From Sphingobacterium faecium (lineage in GTDB: Bacteria; Bacteroidota; Bacteroidia; Sphingobacteriales; Sphingobacteriaceae): a stretch of 64,000 nucleotides of DNA. Below, piece by piece: positions 54,884-63,119 of the stretch. The DNA lies in NCBI RefSeq assembly GCF_003054045.1, contig NZ_QBKH01000005.1, forward strand, positions 62,001 through 126,000, read 5' to 3'. Below the pieces are notes generated by a model that was not told the origin of the DNA, did not search any database, and worked only from the letters and a program-made list of their open reading frames with translations. The first letter of the stretch is position 1. The number at the start of each line of letters is the position of its first letter. A program made the position numbers and the translations under genes.

Positions 54884-54893
54884 GAAAAAAAAA

Positions 54894-54920
54894 CTATATA
54901 ATCTATAAAATCTATTAAAT
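54894..54920. repeat. Three tandem CTATWWAAT repeats in the divergent promoter region
   Basis: CTATATAAT, CTATAAAAT and CTATTAAAT follow each other without gaps (54894-54902, 54903-54911, 54912-54920), between the two divergent -7 boxes. This looks like a binding site array for a regulator shared by the sulfur operon and the Pst-type transporter. Confidence 0.45.
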
Positions 54921-54925
54921 TAATA

Positions 54926-54933
54926 TATATTTG
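54926..54933 (+). promoter_or_regulatory. Possible -7 box of the Pst-type transporter operon
   Basis: TATATTTG matches TAnnTTTG, with no TTTG at the right distance upstream. The tandem 9-bp repeats occupy the -33 area, as expected for an activator-dependent promoter. Confidence 0.4.
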
Positions 54934-54975
54934 TCAAAAATAATATTGTAGACCAATCCTATAGATATACATAAA

Positions 54976-55947
54976 ATGATCAAAAACAACTGTAATATAC
55001 TTATAATAAGCTTATTGTTGTTACTTAATAATAATGCATGCGCTCCTAAAATAGAGAATGGATACACTAAAGAAAGAGGTTTCGAAGGAAATATTTCTTT
55101 ATCCGGAGCATTTGCGCTCTATCCCTTAGTCGTTTTATGGAGTGAAGAATTTAAAAAGGAACATCCGCTTGTACGCTTCAATATCTCTGCTGGAGGAGCA
55201 GGAAAAGGAATTGCCGATGCACTGACCGGAATGGTTGATATTGGATTGATTTCACGCGACCTTCACCCCGAAGAAGTGAAAAATGGCGCTTACCCCATCC
55301 ATGTTGCAAAAGATGCCGTTATCTGTACCATCAATGCAAATAACCCAAACTATCGTTTACTTAAGGAACGCGGATTGACCAATGCGGAGCTGAAAAATAT
55401 TTTTGTTAATCATCAGTATAAAACGTGGAATGAAATTGATCCAAGATTTACAAAAGATCCAGTGACCGTATATACAAGAGCAGATGCCGCAGGAGCAGCT
55501 GAGACATGGGCCAATTTTTTTAAAAGCAAACAAGAGGACTTAAAAGGGATCGGCATCTTTGGTGACCCTGGAATTGCACAAGCGATCAAAGATGATAAAA
55601 ATGCAATCGGTTTCAATAATATCAATTATGTCTATGACTTAAAAACAAAAAAAGTAATGGATCAGATTGATGTGTTACCCATTGACCTCAATGCCGATGG
55701 TCGAATCAGCGAACAGGAAAGTTTTTATAATACGATTGATGAACTGACAGATGCCGTGAGCAATAATCAATATCCAAGCCCACCGTCCAGAGACCTGTCT
55801 TTTATAACAAAAGGCAAGCCTGACAATTTACTGCTTAAAGAATTCATCTCTTTCGTCTTAAAGAAAAAATCGCAAAGTTATTTACTTGAAAATGGCTATG
55901 TACCGTTAACAGAATCATTTATGGAAGAAGAACTGAAAAAGCTATAA
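54976..55947 (+). CDS. pstS: PstS-like anion-binding lipoprotein
   Basis: This 323-residue periplasmic binding protein has a signal peptide ending in a weak lipobox (NNNAC, Cys22). The overall PstS architecture is clear, but the usual anion loops differ: the N-terminal G-S-T-type loop reads SGAFALYP (43-50), and the R-x-x-G-S-G-T loop reads RADAAGAAE (168-176). DIGLISRDL (88-96) is kept. With the sulfur operon next door, the ligand may be sulfate rather than phosphate; this is inference. pstC follows after 1 bp. Confidence 0.85.
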   Translation: MIKNNCNILIISLLLLLNNNACAPKIENGYTKERGFEGNISLSGAFALYPLVVLWSEEFKKEHPLVRFNISAGGAGKGIADALTGMVDIGLISRDLHPEEVKNGAYPIHVAKDAVICTINANNPNYRLLKERGLTNAELKNIFVNHQYKTWNEIDPRFTKDPVTVYTRADAAGAAETWANFFKSKQEDLKGIGIFGDPGIAQAIKDDKNAIGFNNINYVYDLKTKKVMDQIDVLPIDLNADGRISEQESFYNTIDELTDAVSNNQYPSPPSRDLSFITKGKPDNLLLKEFISFVLKKKSQSYLLENGYVPLTESFMEEELKKL

Positions 55948-55948
55948 T

Positions 55949-56845
55949 ATGTTGAGAACAAGATTAATAAAAAACGCTATTGCAAAACAGTCAAGTTTTG
56001 TTTTGCTACTTATTTCACTTTCGGTTGTGATCATTATTGGTATTGGTTTGACTTTTAAATCGATCCCCTTATTTGAATCATTTAATATTTGGGATCTCCT
56101 CACCAATCATGTTTGGGCACCCATGAAAGGAAGTTTTGGTTTTCTCCCCTTCATTATGGGCACCCTTAGTGTCACGCTGGTGGCGCTATTGATCTCCTGC
56201 CCACTTTGTATCTTAAGTTCGATCTATTTGACCGAGTATGCTTCCAATGCATTAAAAAATATGGTGTTGCCACTGATCAATGTCTTAGCAGCCATTCCAC
56301 CCGTATTGTACGGTGTGTGGGGCGTACTGTTTATTGTGCCAGCGATACAATCCTACATAGCTCCCTTATTTGGTGTCTCTACCTCAGGATATACGATTTT
56401 AGCCGGTGGCATTGTATTATCGGTTATGATCTTCCCGATTATGATTAGTATCATGGTCGAAGTACTCAAAACAATACCTGCAGAACTCAAAGCCGCTTCC
56501 CTATCCTTAGGAGCGACCAAATGGGAAACTGCGCAAAAGGTTATACTGCGCAAAGCAAAGCCCGGTATCATTGCCGCGATTGTTCTTGCCATATCCCGAG
56601 CATTTGGGGAAACGATAGCGGTGCTGATGGTCTGTGGCAATGTTTCTAAGATACCGACATCCATCTTTGATGCAGGATATCCCATTCCAGCATTAATTGC
56701 AAATAATTTTGGAGAGATGATGTCCATTCCTTTATACGATTCGGCACTCATGTTTTCCGCTTTACTCCTGTTTGTGATTATTTTCGGATTCAACTTAATT
56801 TCGCGTATTATACTAAATAGATTGGAGGGTAAACACAATGGATAA
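55949..56845 (+). CDS. pstC: Pst-type ABC transporter permease PstC
   Basis: This inner-membrane permease of 298 residues has about six transmembrane segments. The cytoplasmic coupling loop (EAA motif) is ELKAASLSLGATKWETAQKVILRKAKPGI, and AISRAFGETIAVLMVCGN follows, both typical of PstC. GSFGFLPFIMGTLSVTLVALLI marks the start of the permease domain. It overlaps the pstA start by 8 bp. Confidence 0.92.
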   Translation: MLRTRLIKNAIAKQSSFVLLLISLSVVIIIGIGLTFKSIPLFESFNIWDLLTNHVWAPMKGSFGFLPFIMGTLSVTLVALLISCPLCILSSIYLTEYASNALKNMVLPLINVLAAIPPVLYGVWGVLFIVPAIQSYIAPLFGVSTSGYTILAGGIVLSVMIFPIMISIMVEVLKTIPAELKAASLSLGATKWETAQKVILRKAKPGIIAAIVLAISRAFGETIAVLMVCGNVSKIPTSIFDAGYPIPALIANNFGEMMSIPLYDSALMFSALLLFVIIFGFNLISRIILNRLEGKHNG

Positions 56846-57692
56846 TCTGAAAACAAGACTTTTTAAAGAAAAGGTAGCGAAGGGTTTCATGCAATTATCA
56901 GGCATGTTGGTCACAGGTTCACTTTTCTTTATCATCGGCACCATTCTCTATAAGGGTTTACCATATTTATCTTGGGAAATGATCACCCAATTGCCCAAAG
57001 GAGGATTTTATATGGGTAAAGAAGGGGGTATATTAAATGCTATCCTAGGTTCACTCTATCTCGCTGGAGTCGCAACCGTATTGGCCACTATTATTGGTGT
57101 TCCGATTGCTTTATTTCTAAATATATACATCAAAACCTCCTCCAAATTAGCACAATATTCAAAATTGATGTTTGACATCCTATATGGCATCCCTTCCATT
57201 GTTTACGGTGCTGTAGGATTTACGATCATGGTCTATTTTGGCATCCGTGCATCCTTATTAGGCGGTATCATCACCATTACATTACTGACTATACCGATAG
57301 TCGTCCGCACAGTTGATGAACTGATCCGAACGGTTCCCAATGATCTCAAACATGTGACATTATCATTAGGTGCGACAAACTGGGAAGTGGCTAAAGTCTT
57401 TATTTTACATATTAAACCAGGTATTTTTACCGCCATCTTATTGGCATTCGGACGTGCTATCGGCGATGTGGCTGGAGTCTTGTTAACCACAGGATTCAGT
57501 GACAATTTACCTCGATATATCGACGAACCTGCAGCAACGCTACCCTTGGCTATTTTTTTCCAATTAAGCAGTCCCATCCCCGAAGTCCAAGGTAGAGCCT
57601 ACGCATCTGCACTTATATTAACTTTTATCATTCTAATTATTGTTATATGCACGCACATCCTATCATCGAAACAGAACAAACACAAGTTGTAA
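56838..57692 (+). CDS. pstA: Pst-type ABC transporter permease PstA
   Basis: This is the second permease, 284 residues. It shows the typical PstA start of the domain (GGILNAILGSLYLAGVATVLA), YGIPSIVYGAVGF, the EAA loop DLKHVTLSLGATNWEVAKVFIL and GRAIGDVAGVLLTTGF. It overlaps both pstC (8 bp) and pstB (46 bp), so the three genes are translationally coupled. The specificity follows the binding protein. Confidence 0.92.
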   Translation: MDNLKTRLFKEKVAKGFMQLSGMLVTGSLFFIIGTILYKGLPYLSWEMITQLPKGGFYMGKEGGILNAILGSLYLAGVATVLATIIGVPIALFLNIYIKTSSKLAQYSKLMFDILYGIPSIVYGAVGFTIMVYFGIRASLLGGIITITLLTIPIVVRTVDELIRTVPNDLKHVTLSLGATNWEVAKVFILHIKPGIFTAILLAFGRAIGDVAGVLLTTGFSDNLPRYIDEPAATLPLAIFFQLSSPIPEVQGRAYASALILTFIILIIVICTHILSSKQNKHKL

Positions 57693-58456
57693 GCCCTGCT
57701 ATCCAACCGCATATTCAAATACAAGATCTGAATATTCATATCGATGGGCATCATATTTTAAAAAATATCAATTTATCACTGCCCAATAATAGTATTACTT
57801 CGATTATTGGTCCATCAGGATGTGGGAAAACAACATTATTAAAAACACTGAACCGCTTGATCGATGATACCAAAGGTGTTCAAGTATCCGGTTCAGTCTT
57901 CGTCAATGGTGAAGACATCTATGCGCCCAATGCCGAAGTGACACATATCCGCAAAAAAATGGGACTTCTTTCTCAAAAGCCTTTTCCGCTTCCGATGTCG
58001 ATCTATGACAATATCGCTTATGGGCCACGTATTCATGGTACACGCAATAAAAAGGAATTGAATGCTATTGTGGAAACACAATTGAAGAATGTTGGTCTTT
58101 GGGAAGAAGTAAAAGACCGATTGGATCAATCCGCCACTAGGCTTTCTATAGGTCAGCAGCAACGCTTATGTCTTGCTCGTGGTCTAGCTGTAAAACCAGA
58201 GATTATATTAGGTGATGAGTCCACCTCTGCACTAGACCCAATCTCCACACAGACCATTGAAAATCTGCTCGTTGAACTTAAAAAAGATTATACCATCGTA
58301 CTGGTCACCCATATCCTGAGACAAGCACGCCGTGTATCGGATTATATTATTTTTGTTTATGGTGGCGAGATCCTCGAGTTTGGAAAAACGGAAGAAGTGC
58401 TCTTAAATCCAAAACATGAAATCACTCGGCAATATGTAAAAGGCTTTATTTCATGA
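57647..58456 (+). CDS. pstB: Pst-type ABC transporter ATP-binding protein PstB
   Basis: This 269-residue ATPase has Walker A IIGPSGCGKTTLLKTLNRL, the Pst-specific KMGLLSQKPFPLPMSIYDNI followed by AYGPRIHG, ABC signature LSIGQQQRLCLARGL and Walker B IILGDESTSALDP (Ser where Pro is usual). The N-terminal 25 residues overlap the pstA gene by 46 bp and are not typical of PstB, so a later start is possible. No phoU gene follows, unlike classical pst operons. Confidence 0.92.
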   Translation: MHAHPIIETEQTQVVSPAIQPHIQIQDLNIHIDGHHILKNINLSLPNNSITSIIGPSGCGKTTLLKTLNRLIDDTKGVQVSGSVFVNGEDIYAPNAEVTHIRKKMGLLSQKPFPLPMSIYDNIAYGPRIHGTRNKKELNAIVETQLKNVGLWEEVKDRLDQSATRLSIGQQQRLCLARGLAVKPEIILGDESTSALDPISTQTIENLLVELKKDYTIVLVTHILRQARRVSDYIIFVYGGEILEFGKTEEVLLNPKHEITRQYVKGFIS

Positions 58457-58508
58457 TAAAGAGCTGACATGCGTATTTTTTAATAAATTATTTATATTTT
58501 TATATGAT

Positions 58509-59759
58509 ATGAAACAATTCAACTTGTCTATGAAAAGTAAATTAGCCACCGTACTGATTAGTTCTTTTGCCCTGTACTCCTGTTCAAACGGTACTACCGG
58601 TGCAGAAACCAATACAGTAGATAGCATCTATCCAGCTGTTGAAAAGAATGAAGCCAATACCAAGTATAAACCTGCTTTTGTGGGTCAAACACGTATAAAT
58701 GGGGTAAAAACCAATACCGCATTTGAAGGAGTCGTGTTGAACACAACACTAAAATCTCCTTGGGGTATTGCTGCTTTGCCTGATGGACGTTTACTCATCA
58801 CAGAAAAAGAAGGTACATTTAGAATTGCAACTACCGACGGGAAAGTCTCTGAACCCATAACAGGATTACCAAAAGTGGATGCTGCTGGTCAGGGTGGTTT
58901 GCTAGGATTGACAATCGATCCAAACTTTGAAACCAACCGTATGGTCTATTTTGTTTTCTCCGAACCCAGTGCTGAAGGGAATCTCACGGCCGTAGGCAAA
59001 GGAAAGTTATCTGCTGATGATAAGACTGTTGAAAATGTAGCTGTTATATATCGTGCCACACCGAAATATAAGGGCAATTTACATTATGGAGGTCGGATCC
59101 TATTTGACAAGTCTGGCAATTTGATCATTACTACTGGCGAACGCTCTGATTTAGCGACTCGACCACAAGCGCAAGATCTGAAATCAGGATTGGGTAAAAT
59201 CATCAGAATCACGACAGACGGAGCACCAGCATCAGGCAATCCATTTACAGGACAAGCAGATGCTAGACCCGAAATCTATAGTTACGGACACCGCAATCCA
59301 CAAGGTCTGGCAATTCATCCTGAAACAGGCGATCTGTGGGAAACTGAATTTGGTCCCCGTGGAGGTGACGAACTGAACCGTATTGAAGCCGGTAAAAATT
59401 ATGGCTGGCCGACCATTACTTATGGTTTAGAATACAGTGGCGAAAAAGTAGGCGACGCTATACAACAAAAAGAAGGATTAGAACAGCCCGTATACTACTG
59501 GGATCCTGTGTTATCACCAAGTGGAATAACATTTTACACTGGAGATCGTATTCCAGAATGGAAAAACAACTTATTTATAGGTGGTTTAAGCAGTACACAT
59601 ATTGCTCGCTTAGTCATTAAAGACAATAAAGTTGTTGGTGAAGAAAGATTGTTAGCCAAAGAAGGACAGCGTTTTAGAGATATCACACAAGGAAAAGATG
59701 GTGCATTATATGCAATCACCGATTTAGGACGTCTTTATAAAATCGACAAAAAGAACTAA
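58509..59759 (+). CDS. PQQ-dependent sugar dehydrogenase, lipoprotein
   Basis: A lipobox LYSC (Cys25) precedes a six-bladed beta-propeller of the soluble aldose/sorbosone dehydrogenase family. Characteristic stretches are LKSPWGIAALPDGRLLITEKEG, AAGQGGLLGLTIDP, LHYGGRILFDKSGNLIITTGER (with the catalytic His) and SYGHRNPQGLAIHP. The enzyme oxidises sugar aldehydes with PQQ in the periplasm. Whether the strain makes PQQ cannot be told here. It starts 52 bp after pstB but is probably unrelated. Confidence 0.9.
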   Translation: MKQFNLSMKSKLATVLISSFALYSCSNGTTGAETNTVDSIYPAVEKNEANTKYKPAFVGQTRINGVKTNTAFEGVVLNTTLKSPWGIAALPDGRLLITEKEGTFRIATTDGKVSEPITGLPKVDAAGQGGLLGLTIDPNFETNRMVYFVFSEPSAEGNLTAVGKGKLSADDKTVENVAVIYRATPKYKGNLHYGGRILFDKSGNLIITTGERSDLATRPQAQDLKSGLGKIIRITTDGAPASGNPFTGQADARPEIYSYGHRNPQGLAIHPETGDLWETEFGPRGGDELNRIEAGKNYGWPTITYGLEYSGEKVGDAIQQKEGLEQPVYYWDPVLSPSGITFYTGDRIPEWKNNLFIGGLSSTHIARLVIKDNKVVGEERLLAKEGQRFRDITQGKDGALYAITDLGRLYKIDKKN

Positions 59760-59777
59760 ATATTTTCGAAATAAACA

Positions 59778-59809
59778 CAAAAAGGTAGCCCAATAGGTTA
59801 CCTTTTTTT
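59778..59809 (+). terminator. Intrinsic terminator after the sugar dehydrogenase gene
   Basis: A 12-13-bp stem (AAAAAGGTAGCC with one G-T pair to GGTTACCTTTTT) around a short loop is followed by a T-run. Confidence 0.85.
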
Positions 59810-59839
59810 AGATATATGTATTAACAACAAAAGGATAAT

Positions 59840-60130
59840 ATGATCAAACATGTTGTTATTCGGATTTTAGCATTAATCATATTGCTATTTATAGCTATCC
59901 CTATTGCGATGGCACAACTCGATCCTCGTCGCCGTTGTGGTACAGGAGATATTGGTGTTATTTTATTTTTTATGGGTATATTTTATCTGATTTGGATGAT
60001 CTACCTACTTGCAGAATCTTTTTTCTTATATCGAAAGCATGAAATTGCAAAATTCAAGTTCAATGTTATCGCTGCTTTGATCCTTCCTATCTTTATATTG
60101 GTATCTATTGTTTTTAATCTGATGGACTAA
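59840..60130 (+). CDS. Small membrane protein of unknown function
   Basis: This 96-residue protein is mostly hydrophobic: segments at about 8-25 (possibly a signal peptide ending AMAQ), 38-60 and 73-93, with a basic turn DPRRRCGTG between the first two. I do not recognise the family. Its stop codon overlaps that of the convergent GNAT gene, so no terminator separates them. Confidence 0.65.
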   Translation: MIKHVVIRILALIILLFIAIPIAMAQLDPRRRCGTGDIGVILFFMGIFYLIWMIYLLAESFFLYRKHEIAKFKFNVIAALILPIFILVSIVFNLMD

Positions 60131-60570
60131 GAACTCAATTCCATGCTATAAAGATCAAAATCTTTCGCCCAATAGTCCTTTACGATCTGGTTTAAAACAA
60201 AACCATTTCTTTGATAAAATAAATACGTCAACTGAGACGTGCGTACCGTTATCCGATCGATATCTGGCATGCTTTTTAAAATTGCAATGCGGTGTTCCAA
60301 TAATTTTCGTCCATGGCCTTTACCCTGTTCAGCAGGACGAACAATATCCCAACTGATCACCCCCCTTCTTTCCTCCAATTCCAGGTTGATACCACCACAT
60401 GCCACTATCTGACCATCTGCTTCCAAAACAAAGTATTGCTCAATCTCAAAATCCAAGTAATACTTCAAGTCCTCTTGCTCATCTTGAGCAAAATAAGTTG
60501 GAATATTTTCTTGCATGACACTCAATACGATCTCCCGATCTTTTAACTCGTAAGCTCTAATTAAAACCAT
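60127..60570 (-). CDS. GNAT family N-acetyltransferase
   Basis: This 147-residue single-domain acetyltransferase has the beta-bulge strand YFVLEADGQIVACGGINLE, the acetyl-CoA loop IVRPAEQGKGHGRKLLEHRIA (Q-x-x-G-x-G/A pattern) and the C-terminal LTYLFYQRNGFVLN. The substrate is unknown. Its first codons overlap the end of the upstream DAG-kinase-family gene by 10 bp, so the two are cotranscribed. Confidence 0.88.
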   Translation of the reverse strand: MVLIRAYELKDREIVLSVMQENIPTYFAQDEQEDLKYYLDFEIEQYFVLEADGQIVACGGINLELEERRGVISWDIVRPAEQGKGHGRKLLEHRIAILKSMPDIDRITVRTSQLTYLFYQRNGFVLNQIVKDYWAKDFDLYSMELSS

Positions 60571-60941
60571 AACATCATTATTTTAGGGATAAAAATGATC
60601 AGCGCTATTATAGCAGAAACAAAAGCAGCGGTCAATACGGCTGCAGCTGCTAGATCTTTTGCTTTTTTAACATATTCATTTTTCTCTTGACACACCAAAT
60701 CTGCTAAATTTTCAATCGCCGAATTGATGATTTCCAAAGCAAAAACAGCACCAATACACAGTAAAACAATCATCCATTCTACTTTAGAAATATCGAAATA
60801 AAATCCAGCGATCACCGTCACTACAGTTGCAACAAGATGTATACGCGCATTATGCTCGTCGATCAGTAAGATTTTAAACCCGTTGAAAGCATAAGTAAAA
60901 CTTTTTATTCGATCTTGTAGCGAGAATTTTTGATTTTTCAT
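60561..60941 (-). CDS. Diacylglycerol kinase family protein (DgkA-like)
   Basis: This 126-residue membrane protein with three transmembrane helices matches prokaryotic DAG kinase/undecaprenol kinase: FTYAFNGFKILLIDEHNARIHLVATV and the catalytic EIINSAIENLADLV are present. It phosphorylates diacylglycerol or undecaprenol; Bacteroidota members are not well assigned. I use ATG at 60941 instead of TTG at 60962. A terminator lies between it and bshB1. Confidence 0.9.
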   Translation of the reverse strand: MKNQKFSLQDRIKSFTYAFNGFKILLIDEHNARIHLVATVVTVIAGFYFDISKVEWMIVLLCIGAVFALEIINSAIENLADLVCQEKNEYVKKAKDLAAAAVLTAAFVSAIIALIIFIPKIMMLWF

Positions 60942-60960
60942 GTAAAAATGCTGTAAAAGC

Positions 60961-60997
60961 AAAAGCCGTTTCCTAATATGATAAAGAAACGGCTTTT
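60961..60997 (-). terminator. Terminator between bshB1 and the DAG-kinase-family gene
   Basis: A perfect 12-bp stem AAAAGCCGTTTC/GAAACGGCTTTT with a 13-nt loop lies 17 bp after the bshB1 stop codon on the minus strand; the T-run after it is moderate. Confidence 0.75.
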
Positions 60998-61013
60998 ATT
61001 TGATTATTTTAAA

Positions 61014-61742
61014 TTAAATCAGATGAAATATATCATCTACACCTAATATTTTTTTCGCCGTAAATCCTTCAGCATATTTCACCTGTATCGAGCGTCCAAA
61101 CTCCCGAGCCCGAGCTGCGGTAGATTCCATAAAATCGGGATTAGAAATATAAGTCTGAGGTTCATCCGAATCATGTTCTTCACCGGTATAAAACTGTGTC
61201 TTATACGCCAAAATCGATTTTTCCTTAATATCATAAAAATCAGTAATATCTATGACGATATCCGGTTTGATATAATAATCCTGTATCATCTGCAATACCA
61301 ATCGAGGACGATGAGCTTCCTGCAAAACACCATCATAGGAGGTTTCTATCTTTCGTAATCCCGATAAAAAGCAAGCTTCAGAAACCATATGTCCCGATCT
61401 TCCATGATCTGGATGGCGATCTGTAATTGCATTAGTAATGATGATTTCAGGTTGATATTGCCGGATAGCACGAATCACAGCTAATTTATCCTCCTCACTA
61501 TTATTAAAAAAGCCATCACGCAGTGCTAAATTATCTCTAACAGTCAATCCTAAGATTGCTGCCGCATCATTCGCTTCACGATCTCTGGTTTCAGCAGTAC
61601 CACGAGTACCCAGTTCGCCCCTAGTTAAGTCTACAATTCCTACTTTTTTACCCGCTGCTACATATTTTGCTATCGTTCCTCCAGCGCCCAATTCCGCGTC
61701 ATCCGGATGCACAGCAATTACTAATAAATCAAGTTTTATCAT
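61014..61742 (-). CDS. bshB1: Bacillithiol biosynthesis deacetylase BshB1
   Basis: This LmbE/PIG-L-type zinc deacetylase removes acetate from GlcNAc-malate in bacillithiol synthesis. It shows the zinc motif AVHPDDAELGAGGT (His12, Asp15), LTRGELGTRGT, ITDRHPDHGRSG with the third ligand, and the YKTQFYTGEEHDSDEPQTYIS region specific to BshB1. Length 242 is normal. bshA and bshC are not in the window. It implies bacillithiol as the low-molecular-weight thiol. Confidence 0.94.
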   Translation of the reverse strand: MIKLDLLVIAVHPDDAELGAGGTIAKYVAAGKKVGIVDLTRGELGTRGTAETRDREANDAAAILGLTVRDNLALRDGFFNNSEEDKLAVIRAIRQYQPEIIITNAITDRHPDHGRSGHMVSEACFLSGLRKIETSYDGVLQEAHRPRLVLQMIQDYYIKPDIVIDITDFYDIKEKSILAYKTQFYTGEEHDSDEPQTYISNPDFMESTAARAREFGRSIQVKYAEGFTAKKILGVDDIFHLI

Positions 61743-61780
61743 GGGAGTTTATTTTAAATGTTTAACCAACTAAATGTAGG

Positions 61781-61788
61781 CAAAAGTA
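61781..61788 (-). promoter_or_regulatory. Possible -7 box for bshB1
   Basis: The minus strand reads TACTTTTG; no -33 element is clear. The leader would be about 34 nt. Confidence 0.35.
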
Positions 61789-61820
61789 CTAAACATTTTG
61801 TTGTTTCTACTCTTTTGATC

Positions 61821-62315
61821 TTACTCTTCCGATAGTAATTGTTCGACACGTTTTTTCACTTTAGAAGCGTTCGGTGAAGTCGTTGGATAAAAGTAGTCAA
61901 CCACTTCTCCTTTTTTATTGATGAGGTATTTATGAAAATTCCATAGCGGTTTACTTTCTATACGTCCATTTTCATCCTTATGGGCTAAATATCTATATAG
62001 AGGCGATGTGTATTCTCCACATACATGCGATCGTTTAAAGATTGGAAAACTGACTTGTTGGTTGATTCTACAAAAAGTTTCTAACGTATAGCCGGTCAAT
62101 GGTTCCTGTTTTCCAAAGTTATTCGATGGAAAAGCCAAGATTTCAAACCCCTCATTTTTATAAGTTTGGTAAAGTTTTTCTAAAGATTTAAATTGTCGGG
62201 TAAATACACATTGACTCGCCGTATTGACGATTAACAACACTTTTCCTTTGTAATCAGCTAATGATTTTTCTTGACCATTGAACTGTAAGGCTCCAAAATC
62301 ATAAACTGTCTTCAT
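61821..62315 (-). CDS. Glutathione peroxidase family protein
   Basis: This 164-residue thioredoxin-fold peroxidase has the active Cys in NTASQCVFT (Cys36, not selenocysteine), Gln in FPSNNFGKQEP (Gln70) and Trp-Asn in LWNFHKYLI. Bacterial members usually work with thioredoxin rather than glutathione; bacillithiol is possible in this organism (inference). There is no signal peptide. It starts 16 bp after the DUF4294 gene. Confidence 0.93.
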   Translation of the reverse strand: MKTVYDFGALQFNGQEKSLADYKGKVLLIVNTASQCVFTRQFKSLEKLYQTYKNEGFEILAFPSNNFGKQEPLTGYTLETFCRINQQVSFPIFKRSHVCGEYTSPLYRYLAHKDENGRIESKPLWNFHKYLINKKGEVVDYFYPTTSPNASKVKKRVEQLLSEE

Positions 62316-62331
62316 AAATTATTCCTTTCTA

Positions 62332-62970
62332 TTAAAAATAGCGCGGATCCCGTCTTGTTTTTTGAAATTCTCTGATGATATTTTCAATTTCAAAATCCTC
62401 TCTAGGATCGTAGGTATTTTTGAGATTATGTCCAAATATTTTAGCTACCCCCTGATATAAAAATGCAGTCAGTCCGCCCTTCATCTGTTTAACCATTTCA
62501 TAACTGGAGTGGCCAGTCTGTCTATCAATGAGTTTAATTAAAATTTTCCCTTGTGTAATACTCATGTTTTTAATTTCTTTATTAAACATGGCTTTCACTT
62601 CATTTTCACAATTTTCAATTAATTTCTTTTGTTGCTTTTTGTCGGTCTCCAAAGCCAGCTCGCGATCCAATTGATCGTATCTTTTTTGAGCGAATATGGC
62701 ATAAGGTAATACTCTTAGTACATTTCTTCTTAATCTCAAATACTCTTTTTTAGCATCTTCCGAAGTCCATATCCGCGGTTTGGATATTTTGACCTCAGGA
62801 ATTAAAAACCAAGGCAATCGCTCACCAGTTTCTAGAGTGGTCATGTTGTACTCTTCCAGAACTTCCTGCTCCCCCTCCCCGTAAAGAGGTACTGTCAGTG
62901 CTTGAGCCATCCCCAAAATTGGAATGGAGAAAAGCAAAAAAAGCATCCAGCGTAAGTTTATTTTGATCAT
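62332..62970 (-). CDS. DUF4294 domain-containing exported protein
   Basis: A signal peptide (residues 1-23, cleaved near GMAQ) precedes a domain that matches DUF4294: LPWFLIPEVKI, YLRLRRNVLRVLPYAIFAQKRY, NEVKAMFNKEIKNMSITQGKIL and LIDRQTGHSSYEMVKQMKGG. It is strongly basic and helical. The function is unknown; the family is restricted, as far as I know, to Bacteroidota. It is cotranscribed with the glutathione peroxidase gene and divergent from the RelA/SpoT gene. Confidence 0.85.
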   Translation of the reverse strand: MIKINLRWMLFLLFSIPILGMAQALTVPLYGEGEQEVLEEYNMTTLETGERLPWFLIPEVKISKPRIWTSEDAKKEYLRLRRNVLRVLPYAIFAQKRYDQLDRELALETDKKQQKKLIENCENEVKAMFNKEIKNMSITQGKILIKLIDRQTGHSSYEMVKQMKGGLTAFLYQGVAKIFGHNLKNTYDPREDFEIENIIREFQKTRRDPRYF

Positions 62971-63119
62971 TACAATTTAAAAATTGTCTTTTTTTGTCAA
63001 TAGTATTAAAAAATTATTACATTTAATAAAAATAAATTTGGTTTACTACTTATTCCATTAAATTAACATTAACTAATTTAAGAAATGTATTTTTAAAATC
63101 ATAATGCAACTGCAAGTTT

